Shown here: piece after piece, positions 18,369 through 27,767 of the stretch
Layout: each line of letters starts with the position of its first letter
Numbering within the stretch: position 1 is the first letter of the stretch
Source: Psychrobacter maritimus
GTDB taxonomy: Bacteria; Pseudomonadota; Gammaproteobacteria; Pseudomonadales; Moraxellaceae
Assembly (NCBI RefSeq): GCF_904846345.1
Contig: NZ_CAJHAJ010000006.1
Span: 148,958 to 212,957 of the forward strand
DNA: 64,000 nt
Reading direction: 5' to 3'
The notes under the pieces: generated by a model
The model's input: the letters and a program-made list of their open reading frames with translations, nothing else
Told to the model about the DNA's origin: nothing
The model's database searches: none
Translations under genes and position numbers: made by a program

Positions 18369-18397
18369 AAAAGCCCAATCATCACGATTGGGCTTTT
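18367..18397. terminator. Bidirectional terminator between the HEPN gene and acnA
   Basis: Stem AAGCCCAATC / GATTGGGCTT with loop ATCAC, flanked by A and T runs. It serves both convergent genes. The left arm matches the tRNA terminator at 16141-16159 in 18 of 19 bases. Confidence 0.9.
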
Positions 18398-18421
18398 TGT
18401 CATATTAAATCTAATCAATTA

Positions 18422-21229
18422 TTAAGCAGCATTTTTACTCTCAGCTGCCAATTGACGTAGCACATAGTGCAATACACCGCCGTGACGCACGTATTCGCGC
18501 TCTTTTGGCGTCTGTAGCATAACATTGACATCAAAGCTCTCAGTTGAGCCATCGGCACGTGTGGCCGTAACCTTGGCGGTTTTGCTTTCGCCATTATTCA
18601 GGCCTGTGATGCTAAGCACTTCAGAACCGTCTAAATTATAGGTCGCGGCATTTTCACCGTCTTTAAAGGTTAATGGCAACACACCCATACCGACTAGGTT
18701 TGAGCGGTGAATACGCTCAAATGAGCTGGTCAATACCGCTTTTACGCCGAGCAAAATCGTACCCTTCGCGGCCCAGTCACGACTAGAGCCAGAACCATAT
18801 TCTGCCCCGCCAAGTACCACGAGCGGACGCTTTTCTTCTTTATACTTCATCGCCGCATCATAGATGGCCATTTCTTGACCGTCTTGTAGCGTCGCGCTAT
18901 CGCCGTTGAAGTAATAAGTGTAGCCGCCCTCTTTACCGCCCATCATGGTGTTTTTGATGCGGATATTGGCAAACGTACCGCGCGTCATGACTGCATCGTT
19001 ACCACGGCGTGAGCCATAGCTGTTGAAGTCGGCTTCCATTACACCGCGCTCTTGCAGGTACTTACCCGCAGGAGAATTGGCATCGATATTACCGGCTGGT
19101 GAGATATGGTCAGTGGTGATTGAATCACCGAATAGACCCAAGATACGCGCGCCTTCGATATCGAGGATACCTTCTGGCTCCATGGTCATTCCATCAAAGA
19201 ACGGTGGATTCTTAATGTAAGTAGACTCTTCACTCCATGGGTACAGCTGGCTATCAGCTGAGCTAATGGCGTTCCATGCGGCACTACCGTCAAACACTTC
19301 GCCATAGTTTTTACGGAACATATCGGCGTCGATATTATTGGCAATCAGCTCATTAATTTCTTCTGACGTTGGCCAGATATCTTTTAGGAAGACATCATTA
19401 CCGTCGTTATCCTGACCTAGTGGATGGGTGGTTAAGTCAATATCGACAGTACCTGCCAGCGCATACGCAACAACGAGCGGTGGTGACGCCAAATAACTGG
19501 CTTTGACGTGTGAGTGAATACGACCTTCAAAGTTACGGTTACCTGAGAGTACAGCTGCGGCAACCAAATCGCCTTCTTCGATAGCCTCTTCAATCGCACC
19601 TAATAGCGGACCTGAGTTACCGATACAAGTGGTACAACCATAACCAACTAGGTAGAAGCCAATTTTCTCCAGCTCATCCATTAGCTGAGACTTTTCAAGG
19701 TAATCAGTCACCACTTTTGAGCCGGGAGCCAGTGAAGTCTTAACCCATGGCTTAGCCGTTAGACCTTTTGCAGCGGCTTTTTTCGCAACCAGACCTGCAC
19801 CTATCATCACTGCTGGGTTTGAGGTATTGGTACAAGAAGTAATCGCCGCGATAACGACAGAGCCATCACGCAATCTATACTCTTCGTCTTCGATTTTGAC
19901 CGTGCAATAAGTACTGCCTTCCGCGCAGAAAGGATTGGGTTTTGCCGCGAGCGTTTTTGCTTGATCTTGCTTGCCGCCTTCTTCGTCAAAGCGTACCTTG
20001 GCTTCAACTTCTTTTTTACGGTCTTTGGTCATCGCCGTTAAGGTTTCACCAAATTTTTCATGCATATCAGATAGGTTAATACGCTGCTGTGGCAAGTTCG
20101 GACCGGCAAGTGCTGGCTGTACGGATGATAAATCTAGCTCTAACTTACTTGAGTAAGTCGCTGCTGGCGTATCGGCATCGTGCCATAAGCCTTGCGCTTT
20201 GGCATATTTTTCAACCAGCTCAATCTGGCTCTCTTCACGACCTGACAGACGTAGATAATCAATCGCCATTTGGTCAATCGGGAAAATACCACAAGTCGCG
20301 CCATACTCTGGTGCCATGTTGGCAATGGTTGCACGATCAGCAAGTGGCATACTGTGTAGACCTTCGCCGTAAAATTCGACGAACTTACCAACCACGCCAT
20401 GCGCACGTAGCATTTCAACCACACGTAATACCAAATCCGTCGCAGTAACGCCTTCGGTTAATTTACCCGTCAGCTCAAAGCCAACGACTTGTGGAATCAG
20501 CATCGATGATGGTTGACCAAGCATTGCCGCTTCCGCTTCAATACCGCCGACGCCCCAACCAAGGACGCCAATACCATTAATCATCGTGGTGTGACTGTCC
20601 GTACCAAACACGGTATCAGGATACGCAGTCAGCTCACCGTCGACATCAGCAGCCATGACCACACGGGCTAGATATTCAAGGTTAACCTGATGCACAATAC
20701 CGGTTGCTGGTGGCACGACGACAAAGTTTTTAAAGGCATTTTTGCCCCAATGTAAAAACTCATAACGTTCATTGTTACGTTTAAACTCAATTTTCTCGTT
20801 TAAATCCAGTGCATCTTCGCGGCCATAGGCATCGACTTGTACAGAGTGGTCAACGACCAATTCACTTGGGATAAACGGGTTAATTTGCTCAGCGTTACCG
20901 CCAAGCTCAACGACTGCATCACGCATCGCTGCCAAATCGACCACCGATGGTACACCGGTAAAATCTTGCAGGACAACACGCGCTGGCATAAAGGCAATTT
21001 CTTTTGACGCTTCTGCACCTGCGTCCCAATTGGCAACCGCTTCGATGTGATTTTTACCGACAGACTGGCCATCATCTTCATTACGTAATAGGTTTTCTAA
21101 GACGATTTTCATACAAAATGGCAGCTTACTGATGTTCTCGTAAGTGTTGGTCAGCTTTGGCAGGCTGTAATAAGCGTGCTCCTTGCCATCGACCGAAATG
21201 GTGTCTTTTACATTAAAAATATCACTCAT
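18422..21229 (-). CDS. acnA: Aconitate hydratase A
   Basis: 935 residues from ATG 21229, chosen because AAGGAAG precedes it; the frame is open further upstream but without a ribosome-binding site. Aconitase interconverts citrate and isocitrate through a [4Fe-4S] cluster. The cluster cysteines are seen in AAITSCTNTSNP and in YGCTTCIGNSGPL. Other signatures are DFTGVPSVVDLAAMRD, GTDSHTTMINGIGVLGWGVGGIEAEA and GAEYGSGSSRDWAAKGT. This is the AcnA/IRP type, not AcnB. A 450-nt gene-free region lies upstream. It converges on the HEPN gene. Confidence 0.97.
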   Translation of the reverse strand: MSDIFNVKDTISVDGKEHAYYSLPKLTNTYENISKLPFCMKIVLENLLRNEDDGQSVGKNHIEAVANWDAGAEASKEIAFMPARVVLQDFTGVPSVVDLAAMRDAVVELGGNAEQINPFIPSELVVDHSVQVDAYGREDALDLNEKIEFKRNNERYEFLHWGKNAFKNFVVVPPATGIVHQVNLEYLARVVMAADVDGELTAYPDTVFGTDSHTTMINGIGVLGWGVGGIEAEAAMLGQPSSMLIPQVVGFELTGKLTEGVTATDLVLRVVEMLRAHGVVGKFVEFYGEGLHSMPLADRATIANMAPEYGATCGIFPIDQMAIDYLRLSGREESQIELVEKYAKAQGLWHDADTPAATYSSKLELDLSSVQPALAGPNLPQQRINLSDMHEKFGETLTAMTKDRKKEVEAKVRFDEEGGKQDQAKTLAAKPNPFCAEGSTYCTVKIEDEEYRLRDGSVVIAAITSCTNTSNPAVMIGAGLVAKKAAAKGLTAKPWVKTSLAPGSKVVTDYLEKSQLMDELEKIGFYLVGYGCTTCIGNSGPLLGAIEEAIEEGDLVAAAVLSGNRNFEGRIHSHVKASYLASPPLVVAYALAGTVDIDLTTHPLGQDNDGNDVFLKDIWPTSEEINELIANNIDADMFRKNYGEVFDGSAAWNAISSADSQLYPWSEESTYIKNPPFFDGMTMEPEGILDIEGARILGLFGDSITTDHISPAGNIDANSPAGKYLQERGVMEADFNSYGSRRGNDAVMTRGTFANIRIKNTMMGGKEGGYTYYFNGDSATLQDGQEMAIYDAAMKYKEEKRPLVVLGGAEYGSGSSRDWAAKGTILLGVKAVLTSSFERIHRSNLVGMGVLPLTFKDGENAATYNLDGSEVLSITGLNNGESKTAKVTATRADGSTESFDVNVMLQTPKEREYVRHGGVLHYVLRQLAAESKNAA

Positions 21230-21680
21230 GGTAGCTTCCTTATCGTTGTTATAGATCCTGAACATAAATGACTCTTGAACTAATATGACTATCAATCAAT
21301 AAGCATTTATGCTGATAACTGGTGGCTAAATAGATGGTGGTTTAGTTGTTCTTAAATTAAATGGCTTTGTTAAATTGAATGGCTATATTTAATTACTAAC
21401 AAGCGCTAAATGTTTCACAATAGCTAAGTGCCATAGCCAAATGTGCTTTTACTCTAACAAACCCTGTGTTAATAACGGTTTTATTAATACAGCGACGTTA
21501 ACAAAAGTTATAAGCATCTGTTTAGCGTTTAACAGTAACGCCCTTTTACCATAACAAATAACCCGCCCTTTGTTAACGTCTAGATGGTGTTGAATCGTGG
21601 CACAATCGTAAACGCGACAGTGCGTCCATGCTTTAGCGGTTAAGGTTTAACAGTTAACTGGCAAGGTATGAACTTATCTT
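21230..21680. other. Long gene-free region upstream of acnA
   Basis: 451 nt, AT-rich, with no convincing reading frame. It holds a 15-bp imperfect direct repeat (TTAAATTNAATGGCT at 21352-21366 and 21370-21384) and several GTTAAC/TTAAC words between 21470 and 21660. acnA promoter elements must lie here, but I cannot place them firmly. Confidence 0.5.
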
Positions 21681-22694
21681 TTATTTTTGACGGCGACGAC
21701 CGCTACGAAAGACTTGGCTGTCCTCATAAAAGCTCGAATTGGCATTTTCTGCCCAATAGTGCGGCACACCCAAAATGGGTAATGGAGACAGTTTGCGCGG
21801 TGTCACATCCGGCTGTGATAATAACGCCTCCATATAATCAGCTACTCTTTTATCCAAGTGACTAATGCGCTCAGATAGCGATAAGGCAAAAAAATCTTGC
21901 GTGACATTTATCACGATACTATGGGCGCATAATGCCTTGCGCGGCTGAAGTAGCTTCTCTAACAGTGCATGACCAAAGATATAAACTGCCGCCTGAGAGT
22001 CGCTATTTAGCGCTTGTGGCTTATCCCACTTGTCACGCGGTGCAACCAAACTTGCCTGCCAATCAAAATCAATCAACGCCTCACCAATACTAGGCTCTGC
22101 TGTCACTAAAATCGCGCCATTTTCATCAAATACGGTAATGGTATCGCGAACACGCCCGCGACTGGCACCAATACCTTGCTGCTCAATCTCAAGCATATGA
22201 TAATAATTCAGTAATGCTTTGGTCTTGGGAAAGGTTAGCCAAATACTACCGTTAAATAAATCATGCAAGTTATCGCGGGTTGGAATATTACCAGTCGTGC
22301 CGATAAAACTCTCGTACGCCTCACCTTCCGGCAACGCATTTTGCGAGACAAATTGTAAGGTTTGGGCTTGATTGTTTAGTGCAGGTTTGGTTTGCGGTAA
22401 TGACTGAAGTAGGTCATCAGCCTGTTGCTGCAACGCTGTATTTAAAACTTTAGCAATAATATCAGGTGTATTTTCAATTCTATCTGTCTGAGCAGAGTCA
22501 TCTCTTAAAGAGCTAAGCTTTGTGATGGCTTTACTAATATAGCCTAACTGATTTAAGTGACACAGCCATGGCGCTTGCCAGTCAATAGCAGCAAAGCTGT
22601 CATCAAGCTGACTATCGCATGCAGACGGGTCATTAATAGAAGCGTCAGAAGAAGCAGTTGGATAAGGCTTAGCAGGTAAATCAGTAGCGGTCAT
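21681..22694 (-). CDS. DUF3025 family protein
   Basis: About 337 residues from ATG 22694; GTG 22700 would add two. Family hallmarks are present: YESFIGTTGNIPTRDNLHDLFNGSIWLTFPKTKALLNYYH, RGRVRDTITVFDENGAIL and FGHALLEKLLQPRKAL. DUF3025 proteins are widespread in beta- and gammaproteobacteria and have no assigned biochemistry. There is no signal peptide. The first 90 residues are less conserved and S/D/Q-rich, as in other proteins of this window. It is transcribed toward acnA and divergently from the YdjM-type gene. I do not offer a function. Confidence 0.8.
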   Translation of the reverse strand: MTATDLPAKPYPTASSDASINDPSACDSQLDDSFAAIDWQAPWLCHLNQLGYISKAITKLSSLRDDSAQTDRIENTPDIIAKVLNTALQQQADDLLQSLPQTKPALNNQAQTLQFVSQNALPEGEAYESFIGTTGNIPTRDNLHDLFNGSIWLTFPKTKALLNYYHMLEIEQQGIGASRGRVRDTITVFDENGAILVTAEPSIGEALIDFDWQASLVAPRDKWDKPQALNSDSQAAVYIFGHALLEKLLQPRKALCAHSIVINVTQDFFALSLSERISHLDKRVADYMEALLSQPDVTPRKLSPLPILGVPHYWAENANSSFYEDSQVFRSGRRRQK

Positions 22695-22808
22695 GTTCAC
22701 TATCTCTATTAGACGACTGGCGTGGCTATGGTATCATGGAGCGCTTTTTTACGGCTAGACAAGCCGCTCGAAATAACGTTTTCGCGCGCTACTTATTGAT
22801 GAGTTTTT

Positions 22809-23525
22809 ATGGCAAATTTTAACACCCACTTAAATGTTGCATTCATGGTCAGCGGTACGATGAGTCTAACGGTTTATAAAGCCGGATTGATTGATGATGC
22901 AGGGTTCTTGATGTGCGTGGCGCTCGGAACCATCGGGGGACTGTTACCTGATTTGGATTCCGATAACTCGACGCCGATTAAACTTGGTTTTAATATTACC
23001 TCGTTTATTTTTGCCTTCGGTCTGGTGATGCATTGGCGCAGTGAGCTGAGTTTACTGGCGCTGATAGCGTTATGGCTAGCAGGTTATGGATTTATGCGTT
23101 ATGTGGTGTTTTCGATTTTTACTAATATGACCGTGCATCGCGGTGTCATTCATTCGGTTCCCTATATGGCGATAATGGGGCTTGGAATGACCTATGTCAG
23201 CTACGATATTTTAAACTTACCGTTGACGGTTAGCTGGTTTTACGGCTTGTTTTTATTTGGCGGCGCCATGGTACATTTGGCATTGGATGAGCTATATAGT
23301 GTGAATTTGTCCAATATGAAAATGAAGCGCTCATCGGGTACAGCGATGAAGTTTTATCAGCATAAAGACAAATGGTGGTATCTGCTACTGTACGTCATGC
23401 TTGCGCTCTTGGTATATTTTGCGCCGCCGTTTGATGAGTTTTGGCAGCAGCTACGGGACCCCGCACCTTGGGCGAAGCTTAAACTCGGCCTATGGCCAGA
23501 ATTGATAAAAAACTGGCTCAATTGA
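22809..23525 (+). CDS. Membrane-bound metal-dependent hydrolase (YdjM/DUF457 family)
   Basis: 238 residues with about five hydrophobic segments. The pattern matches the YdjM/YbcI group: an N-terminal THLNVAF histidine, GGLLPDLDSDNS with clustered aspartates near residue 50, TVHRGVIHSVPY with two histidines near residue 115, and a later GAMVHLALDELYSVN. These residues are the presumed metal ligands. Family members are predicted hydrolases in the inner membrane, some LexA-regulated, with unknown substrates. No LexA box is evident upstream. The YchJ-type gene follows after 45 nt. Confidence 0.8.
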   Translation: MANFNTHLNVAFMVSGTMSLTVYKAGLIDDAGFLMCVALGTIGGLLPDLDSDNSTPIKLGFNITSFIFAFGLVMHWRSELSLLALIALWLAGYGFMRYVVFSIFTNMTVHRGVIHSVPYMAIMGLGMTYVSYDILNLPLTVSWFYGLFLFGGAMVHLALDELYSVNLSNMKMKRSSGTAMKFYQHKDKWWYLLLYVMLALLVYFAPPFDEFWQQLRDPAPWAKLKLGLWPELIKNWLN

Positions 23526-23570
23526 AATTTATAAAACCATTAAAAAAATGAATAATAACTCGAGTAAATA

Positions 23571-24122
23571 ATGCCAATTTCCCTACCAATCTGCCCTTGC
23601 CAAATCAATCCATCATCGGATGACATTAGCGCGCCGCTACTTTATCAAGACTGCTGTCAGCCTTATCATGACGGGCTTTTAAATAACGAAGCTGATAAAA
23701 TTGACGGTGCAAAGCCAGACTCTGCTGAACGATTGATGCGGTCGCGTTATAGTGCCTTTGTCTTGATTAAACCAGAATACATCGTCAAGACTACGCTACC
23801 CGCACAGCAAGCATTACTTGATATCAAGGCTATTGAGTCTTGGGCAAAAGAGACGGACTGGGCAGGATTAGAGATCATTACGCATACGCCAAAACTGGGT
23901 AAACGCCATGCCCAAGTTGAGTTTAAAGCTTACTTCAAGACGCCTGAAGGATTACAGGCGCATCATGAATTATCTGCTTTTGTAAAAACAAAAAACAAAG
24001 CTGATAATGATGCGCGTTGGTACTTCCTCGACCCAACAGTAGAATTGACTGTCACCCAAAAACAGCCATGTATTTGTGGCTCAGGTGAGAAATTTAAGCG
24101 TTGTTGTGGCGCTTATATCTAA
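23571..24122 (+). CDS. YchJ-family SEC-C motif protein
   Basis: 183 residues. It is probably a small cytoplasmic zinc-binding protein. An N-terminal CPCQ...YQDCCQPYHDG motif and a C-terminal PCICGSGEKFKRCCG motif form the two SEC-C-like zinc sites, with an NTF2-like central domain (LMRSRYSAFVLIKPEYIVKTTLP, FKAYFKTPEGLQAHHELS, WYFLDP) typical of UPF0225/YchJ. The SEC-C motif is shared with the SecA tail, where it binds zinc and SecB or ribosomes; in YchJ its role is unsettled. It is longer than E. coli YchJ (152) by an N-terminal insert. It converges on the amidotransferase gene. Confidence 0.87.
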   Translation: MPISLPICPCQINPSSDDISAPLLYQDCCQPYHDGLLNNEADKIDGAKPDSAERLMRSRYSAFVLIKPEYIVKTTLPAQQALLDIKAIESWAKETDWAGLEIITHTPKLGKRHAQVEFKAYFKTPEGLQAHHELSAFVKTKNKADNDARWYFLDPTVELTVTQKQPCICGSGEKFKRCCGAYI

Positions 24123-24156
24123 CTGACATTTAACCAATATTAATTATTGTTCGACC

Positions 24157-25065
24157 CTAAACACTCGCTCCAACCGCGCGTGCTACCGCAATTCCTTCCT
24201 CAACGGTCAAAAACTTACGCTGGCTTGGGCTGTCTTTATAAATGACATCACCATCTTGAAATATCAGGCATTCATTGACTGCCAACTGCTGCCACTTTTC
24301 ATTTTCAGTCAATGGCACAGTAACTAGAATCGTAACTTTATCGGTGTCTGTGGTCACATCGCTAAAGTTAATGGCTAAATCGTCATCTGCTAATTTTGCT
24401 TCACCAAATGGCGCTTGACGCGTGAGATAAAACAGTAAGCTGCCAGCATAAGCCAATTGCCATTGACCATTTGATATCAGGCAATTAAACAAACCGTTGG
24501 CAGAAAGGTAGCGACATTGGGTGGTCAAAAAGTTAAACAGCGTTTGATCATCTGGGCGAGTTTTAAAGCTGCTTTTCAGACGATTAACGAGATAACAAAA
24601 CGCCATTTCAGAATCGGTATTACCGACTGGCTGGCAATGTGAGGCATTGCCATTGTCTTGCAGGCGCTGACAGCGTTTAATAAATTCGCTATTCATCTGC
24701 CCGTTATGAGCAAATACCCACTGCTCGCCCCACACTTCACGGACAAAAGGATGGGTATTCGCCAAGCAATTCTGCCCTTGGGTCGCCTTACGGATATGGG
24801 CAATCACGTTCATCGCTTTAATCGGATAATTATTAACCAAATCAGCAACAGGCGATAAATGGCTTGGTCGATTGTCATGAAACAGACGCAGACCAGTCGA
24901 GGCATTGGCTGTTTTATCATTATTGGCGCATTCACTGCGCTCGAAAAACGCAATGCCAAAGCCATCTTCATGACTGTCAGTCATGCCGCCGCGACGACGA
25001 AAGCCTGCAAAGCTAAAGCCAATATCGGTTGGGGTATTACAGTTCATTCCTAAGAGTTGACACAT
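24157..25065 (-). CDS. Class II glutamine amidotransferase (YafJ-like)
   Basis: 302 residues. It begins MCQLLGMNC, placing the nucleophilic cysteine at position 2 after Met removal, as in Ntn hydrolases. It continues with GFRRRGGMTDSHEDGFGIAFFE, HIRKATQGQNCLANTHPF, WVFAHNGQMN and GNTDSEMAFCYL, all of which match the YafJ/DUG3-type domain. The enzyme should release ammonia from glutamine or hydrolyse a gamma-glutamyl bond; the acceptor is unknown and there is no fused synthase domain. It starts immediately after the stop of the DUF2007-like gene, so the two share a transcript with thrB upstream. Confidence 0.88.
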   Translation of the reverse strand: MCQLLGMNCNTPTDIGFSFAGFRRRGGMTDSHEDGFGIAFFERSECANNDKTANASTGLRLFHDNRPSHLSPVADLVNNYPIKAMNVIAHIRKATQGQNCLANTHPFVREVWGEQWVFAHNGQMNSEFIKRCQRLQDNGNASHCQPVGNTDSEMAFCYLVNRLKSSFKTRPDDQTLFNFLTTQCRYLSANGLFNCLISNGQWQLAYAGSLLFYLTRQAPFGEAKLADDDLAINFSDVTTDTDKVTILVTVPLTENEKWQQLAVNECLIFQDGDVIYKDSPSQRKFLTVEEGIAVARAVGASV

Positions 25066-25377
25066 TTATACTTCACCGCCGTTATTGTCGTCTTTTGCAG
25101 GATTTAAAGTAGGGTTTAGAGTAGCTTCTGATGCTTCATCAAACATCTCATAAGGCGTGGCCCCATCGGTGTCAATATTCGCCAAGATACGCTGCGCATG
25201 CGCCAAATCAGTATCCTGTATCCACAGCACAATCCCAGAATTCATACCGGGCATGGCGCTCAGCGGTTGCAGAGACACCGTAATACCGTTATTACGCAGC
25301 AGATTGGCATGCAGCTCGCCTTGCATATTGGTATCGTAGCGTGCCAGTTTGTGCCAGTTATCAACTTGATCGGTCAT
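25066..25377 (-). CDS. Small DUF2007-like putative signal-transducing protein
   Basis: 103 residues from ATG 25377, which has a GGCGGA-like site; an in-frame ATG at 25425 would add 16 residues. The sequence WHKLARYDTNMQGELHANLLRNNGITVSL ... GIVLWIQDTDLAHAQRILANI follows the DUF2007 pattern: a small ferredoxin-like alpha/beta domain with no known activity, sometimes called a putative signal-transducing protein. A 25-residue N/D/E-rich tail ends it. It lies between thrB (49-nt gap) and the amidotransferase (0-nt gap). It is too small for a firm functional call. Confidence 0.65.
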   Translation of the reverse strand: MTDQVDNWHKLARYDTNMQGELHANLLRNNGITVSLQPLSAMPGMNSGIVLWIQDTDLAHAQRILANIDTDGATPYEMFDEASEATLNPTLNPAKDDNNGGEV

Positions 25378-25426
25378 GGGATCCGCCTTTATGGTTTTGA
25401 TACAGGAATGGTCGAACAATAACAAT

Positions 25427-26614
25427 CTATGCTAATTGGTCGAGCGTATATTCTTTGATTGCAAAATCACTGCTATTACTTAATTTATCACGTGCTTGCT
25501 CAGCTTGGGTGATATTGCTAAAAATACCGATTATCTGAGTGTTTTTTTGCGCCCCTGATTGATTATCTAACAATACAAAGACCGTATTTTGCGCTTTTTC
25601 AACATGCGACCAATGATAAGCAGCTAAGCGTTTCATCAGGTCAGGGTTTTTGACCATAATATTATCGCCAGTACGCCCTTCGGTACGGTTATAGTGGATA
25701 ACGTTCAAACGCAATAGCCAAAAAATCACCGCCGCTTTGGCGAGCATCACTGGTAAAGCACGTTTTTCATCTTCGCCAAGCTGACGTTTGGACTCATAGC
25801 CTTGCAAAAATGCCGCCATTTTACTGCGATCAAAATTGACGGTTTCGCCCTGCTCGGCATCGCCCCAGGTGGTACAAAAATCATTAATGGTAATGGCAAT
25901 ATCCATCACATAATGCTCAACGCTGACTTCGGTAAAGTCTAGCAATCCCGTTAAGCGCTCTGCGCCTTTTTGGCTATTATTTAACGATAAGTCCCATAAG
26001 GTATTATCAGCGAACATGTCTAAATGACATAAGCCTTTTGGCAAAGTCGCAAGCGGCAAATCTGAGTAAGCGCGCCAAATATCGCTCATGAGCTTGGCTT
26101 CGTCACCGGGCATAAACTGCATTTCACGGTCGCGCACATCCGCCCATGGATATAAAGGTACGCCATATTCTTCCGCAGGCTGTAATGCTTGTAAGGTCTC
26201 ATGCAGCATGGCTAAAGCGGCACCAATCTCATGGCACATCGCTTGTGTGGTTTGCTGTGGATGCGCGCCTGCCAAACAAGGCACTAGCGTAATCGCTTTA
26301 TTGTCATAATGAATGACATAGCATTTTTCTGCGCTATCAGCGCCTAAATCAAGCAATGCTAACGGCGCGGCGACCGGTAATTTACCATCCAATTGATTGA
26401 GGATAACCGCCATTTTTTCGATGTCTTCTGGTGGACGCTCTTCAAATAAGGTAAATACATAAGAGTGCGCGCCATCTACATCGTCAGTCGTCTGAATAAA
26501 CCAGTTAGAGTTTTTGATACCTTGGGTAATCGGAATGGCACGCGCGAAAGACACGCCAAAACGCTGGCAAAAAGCGGCAAACTGATCATCGGTTAACTGG
26601 GTATAGACGGACAT
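25427..26614 (-). CDS. thrB: Homoserine kinase (APH-fold ThrB)
   Basis: 395 residues against about 316 in pseudomonads. It phosphorylates homoserine for threonine synthesis. It belongs to the choline/aminoglycoside-kinase fold rather than the GHMP kinase of E. coli. Visible features are GIKNSNWFIQT and FTLFEE at the N-terminus, the catalytic loop LCHLDMFADNTLWD near residue 195, the metal motif GLLDFTEVSVEHYVMDIA, and HYNRTEGR. About 60 C-terminal residues (after WSHVEKAQNTVF) form an extra small alpha/beta segment that ordinary ThrB lacks. It heads a probable three-gene operon. Confidence 0.88.
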   Translation of the reverse strand: MSVYTQLTDDQFAAFCQRFGVSFARAIPITQGIKNSNWFIQTTDDVDGAHSYVFTLFEERPPEDIEKMAVILNQLDGKLPVAAPLALLDLGADSAEKCYVIHYDNKAITLVPCLAGAHPQQTTQAMCHEIGAALAMLHETLQALQPAEEYGVPLYPWADVRDREMQFMPGDEAKLMSDIWRAYSDLPLATLPKGLCHLDMFADNTLWDLSLNNSQKGAERLTGLLDFTEVSVEHYVMDIAITINDFCTTWGDAEQGETVNFDRSKMAAFLQGYESKRQLGEDEKRALPVMLAKAAVIFWLLRLNVIHYNRTEGRTGDNIMVKNPDLMKRLAAYHWSHVEKAQNTVFVLLDNQSGAQKNTQIIGIFSNITQAEQARDKLSNSSDFAIKEYTLDQLA

Positions 26615-26794
26615 GACATCTCACTTATGGCAATGGAATAAGAAGGTAAATGGCTACGGTAATGACAGTGATTGTACCGCGCATGAGCAAACTTTGGTTA
26701 AAAGCATAATAATCTTACGAAAAGCTGCCTGATATGGCGGCGATTTTGCTAGACTAGCGCTTACGGATAAATTGATTATAAGGTGAAAGACCCT

Positions 26795-27577
26795 ATGTTA
26801 GCAAAGCGTATCATTCCTTGTTTGGATGTTGATAATGGCCGTGTGGTCAAAGGCGTGCAGTTTGTCGATATCAAAGACGCCGGCGACCCCGTTGAAGTCG
26901 CCAAACGCTATAACGAACAAGGCGCTGATGAGATTACTTTTTTAGACATTACGGCGACCAATGATGAGCGCGATACCACCTATCATACCGTTGAGCGTAT
27001 GGCAGAAACCGTGTTTGTCCCACTAACGGTCGGCGGCGGTGTGCGTAAAATCGCTGATATTCGTAACTTGCTCAATGCGGGCGCGGATAAAGTAGCGATT
27101 AATTCTGCTGCGGTATTTACCCCTGAATTTGTTGGGGAAGCGGCGCAGAAATTTGGCAATCAATGTATCGTTGTGGCTATCGATGCCAAACGCGTTGCAG
27201 ATATCACGGTTGATGGTGTTATTGTGCCGCGTTGGGAAATCTTTACCCACGGTGGTCGTAAGCCAACCGGTATCGATGCCGTCGCTTGGGCCATCAAAAT
27301 GGCGGAGCTTGGCGCTGGTGAATTATTGGTCACCTCAATGGATGGTGACGGCACCAAAAAAGGCTATGATTTGGCACTTATGAAGCAGATTACCAGCCGC
27401 GTTAATGTACCGGTTATTGCTTCAGGTGGCGTTGGCAATTTAGAACATTTAGCAGAAGGCGTATTAGAAGGCGGCGTTGATGCGGTACTTGCGGCCAGTA
27501 TTTTCCACTTTGGTGAATATACGGTGCAAGAAGCCAAAGAATATATGGCAGCACAAGGCATAGCAATGCGCTTATAA
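26795..27577 (+). CDS. hisF: Imidazole glycerol phosphate synthase, cyclase subunit
   Basis: 260 residues from ATG 26795, preceded by AAGGTG; a GTG at 26783 would be part of that site. HisF is a TIM barrel that uses ammonia from HisH to convert PRFAR into imidazole glycerol phosphate and AICAR in histidine synthesis. It reads [73 protein letters not shown] and VIASGGVGN. Catalytic Asp11 and Asp130 equivalents are present. hisH and hisA are not adjacent, so the his genes are dispersed. ribH follows after 190 nt. Confidence 0.98.
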   Translation: MLAKRIIPCLDVDNGRVVKGVQFVDIKDAGDPVEVAKRYNEQGADEITFLDITATNDERDTTYHTVERMAETVFVPLTVGGGVRKIADIRNLLNAGADKVAINSAAVFTPEFVGEAAQKFGNQCIVVAIDAKRVADITVDGVIVPRWEIFTHGGRKPTGIDAVAWAIKMAELGAGELLVTSMDGDGTKKGYDLALMKQITSRVNVPVIASGGVGNLEHLAEGVLEGGVDAVLAASIFHFGEYTVQEAKEYMAAQGIAMRL

Positions 27578-27767
27578 CGCCTTTGTAAAATACAAATGCA
27601 ACGGTAAAAAATGTTATCATAGCGCTAACTACTTCTTATCATTTGATTTTCGTTCATTTAATGGCTTATTTAACGGATAATTAACCGGTTAGATAAACGA
27701 TTTGAACCCAGCGTTATATTTAGACTCCTATATTTTATTAAAAGCCCATTCAGCAAAGGATATTTTT

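Noticed and set aside
15760..18400. tRNA-Glu as an integration site with a 3'-end duplication downstream
   Set aside because: No copy of the tRNA 3' end is found downstream and there is no integrase gene; the terminator repeat is the only flanking similarity.
27578..27767. Possible FMN riboswitch before ribH
   Set aside because: No conserved RFN stems or the GATTCGGGGCA-type core could be found; the leader is A/T-rich.
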